In this document: piece by piece, positions 63,193 through 64,000 of the stretch
How positions within the stretch are numbered: position 1 is the first letter of the stretch
Layout: each line of letters begins with the position of its first letter
Made by a program: the position numbers and the translations under genes
Notes under the pieces: generated by a model
The model's database searches: none
Told to the model about the DNA's origin: nothing
The model's input: only the letters and a program-made list of their open reading frames with translations
Source of the DNA: an uncultured Bacilli bacterium
GTDB lineage: Bacteria > Bacillota_I > Bacilli_A > RF39 > UBA660
DNA: 64,000 nucleotides
Assembly: GCA_934090685.1 (NCBI GenBank)
Contig: CAKOJN010000006.1
Location: forward strand, 1-64,000
Direction of reading: 5' to 3'

Positions 63193-63744
63193 TTAATTAA
63201 GCAAATCAATAATATTACTATCCAAAATTCTTTTAAATATATGCCATGAAACTTCTTTTTCTGTTAATTCATCGTAGTTATTATTAATTCTATTAATTAA
63301 ATCTTCACAAGTAAAAAATTTCACATCTTCAACTTCATCTTTTTGTAATTTCAAAAATTTAGTATCAATTTGTTTTAATATTAAGTAACATTCATCATAA
63401 TGATTATTTATATAACCGTTTTTATTATAAACTGATGTTGTACCGACTATGTATTTAATATCGTCATCAGCAATTTCAAGTCCCAACTCTTCCTTGCATT
63501 CTCTAATAACAGCTTGTCTACCAAATTCCCCAGTTCTTACATGACCACCAACAGTTACATCCCATTTCCCCGGCCATAATTTTTTATCCTTACTTCTTTT
63601 TTGAAGTAAGACATTAGAATTTTGATCAATTATAAAAGCATAAACCGCTCTATGCCAATATCCTTGACTATGACATTCTTGCAATGTAGCAACCTTTCCT
63701 GTAAATTCACCCAATTCATTTAAAACATCAATTTTTTCATCCAT
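63193..63744 (-). CDS. Nudix hydrolase
   Basis: This 183-residue protein has a complete Nudix box, GHVRTGEFGRQAVIRE then CKEELGL (about 68-90), and an early WHRAVYAFIID strand. The layout resembles the YfcD/IPP-isomerase-like Nudix group, which hydrolyses nucleoside-diphosphate derivatives. The metal-binding EE pair is intact. AAGGAG precedes the ATG. It lies downstream of an extended -10 promoter and upstream of the dead methyltransferase. The substrate is unknown. Confidence 0.9.
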   Translation of the reverse strand: MDEKIDVLNELGEFTGKVATLQECHSQGYWHRAVYAFIIDQNSNVLLQKRSKDKKLWPGKWDVTVGGHVRTGEFGRQAVIRECKEELGLEIADDDIKYIVGTTSVYNKNGYINNHYDECYLILKQIDTKFLKLQKDEVEDVKFFTCEDLINRINNNYDELTEKEVSWHIFKRILDSNIIDLLN

Positions 63745-63825
63745 GTCATTTTCTCCTTAATCATTTATTTTCTTGCGTAATAGTTTTATTAAAAGCGTGG
63801 TACCAACACAGCATACTACAAATAT

Positions 63826-63834
63826 ATTATACCA
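63826..63834 (-). promoter_or_regulatory. Extended -10 promoter of the Nudix gene
   Basis: TGGTATAAT on the minus strand (63834-63826), with no clear -35, gives a leader of about 75 nt. The leader contains TGTTGGTACCACGC (63809-63796), which resembles the core of a T-box but has no room for the rest of the structure. Confidence 0.5.
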
Positions 63835-63857
63835 TATTTTTTTTCTCTTTTTTTTAA

Positions 63858-63890
63858 CAAAAAATACCTAGAATTAATCTTCTAAGTATT
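63858..63890 (-). terminator. Terminator of the gene entering from the right edge
   Basis: AATACTTAGAA pairs with TTCTAGGTATT (63863-63890, one G-U pair) and is followed by six T on the minus strand. Confidence 0.7.
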
Positions 63891-63919
63891 CTTTAATTAA
63901 ATTTAATATTCTATTATGC

Positions 63920-64000
63920 TTAATTCTTATTATTATCAATATAAATTCTTTTATTTAATTTATTAATACATTTTTTCGTTTTCAATATTGAAAACTTTAA
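63920..64000 (-). CDS. Possible 3' end of a gene beyond the right edge
   Basis: An open frame of 26 codons runs in from the window edge and ends at TAA 63922-63920. It encodes a lysine- and asparagine-rich tail. The terminator at 63863-63890 supports an upstream gene on this strand, but the piece is too short to identify, and the neighbouring frames also contain short open stretches. Confidence 0.3.
   Translation of the reverse strand, partial: LKFSILKTKKCINKLNKRIYIDNNKN

Noticed and set aside
63795..63810. T-box-like core (GGTACCAC) before the Nudix gene
   Set aside because: The extended -10 promoter lies only about 15 bp upstream, leaving no space for a specifier stem, and no terminator/antiterminator pair follows. 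It is at most a remnant.
1..64000. CRISPR arrays, insertion sequences, integrases, phage genes, rRNA
   Set aside because: No regularly spaced repeats, transposase or integrase motifs, phage structural genes or rRNA segments were seen on either strand. The only long repeat is the 286-bp pair.

Overview
The window is very AT-rich and comes from a low-GC member of the Bacillota. The markers are the rplJ-rplL-ybxB-rpoB-rpoC block with an L10-leader attenuator, CdaA/CdaR, a CadC/CadA metal-efflux operon, SpoVS, a CotD-like protein, DUF1292 and strong Shine-Dalgarno sites. TGA is a real stop codon here: several ATGA start/stop overlaps use it (for example at 3769, 45385 and 57906), so this is genetic code 11 and not a code-4 Mycoplasma. 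The number of uncharacterised anchored proteins and the prepilin-dockerin fusion suggest an uncultured gut-type Bacilli lineage. That placement is inference.

Layout. Positions 96-4204 hold one leftward operon, cadC / HMA protein / P1B-ATPase / sufC / sufB-like, with a palindromic operator. Positions 4296-8822 hold a CotD-like protein and a substrate-binding / XpaC / VWA envelope cluster. Positions 9087-19626 hold ffh, rpoC, rpoB, ybxB, rplL and rplJ. Positions 19671-31786 hold a prepilin with a dockerin tail, cdaR-cdaA, spoVS, an AI-2E-family permease, recD2, a YfhO-like protein and several unknowns. Positions 31875-39456 hold DUF1292, a membrane-anchored lytic transglycosylase, a sortase-type surface protein, a giant MMPL fusion with a divergent TetR regulator, and tRNA-Arg(CCU). 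Positions 39475-43971 hold an HD protein, rseP, cdsA and ornithine carbamoyltransferase. Positions 44083-55633 are an envelope and stress region: a SpoIIAA-like/sigma pair behind Spo0A-box-like sites, FNT transporter, SDR, HdeD-like protein, pyrophosphatase, a thioredoxin-like lipoprotein with an anchored rhodanese and a cysteine-rich membrane regulator, and a large tandem-HTH protein.

Positions 55670-64000 are accessory. An exact 286-bp direct repeat, the 3' end of a broken D-Ala-D-Ala carboxypeptidase gene, brackets a three-gene operon: a WYL regulator, a HAD-phosphoribosyltransferase fusion and a PfkB kinase-SIS fusion. Beyond it lie a SMUG2-like uracil-DNA glycosylase, a decayed methyltransferase and a Nudix hydrolase. 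This is the best candidate for an undescribed system. It looks like a nucleotide- or sugar-phosphate pathway that arrived as a cassette.

Other points worth attention are the Spo0A-box-like sites before a SpoIIAA homologue that lacks its phosphorylatable serine, the six-cysteine ectodomain of the membrane HTH regulator beside thiol-handling proteins, an RpoB carrying residues that cause rifampicin resistance elsewhere, and the coupling of Fe-S assembly genes to a metal-efflux operon.
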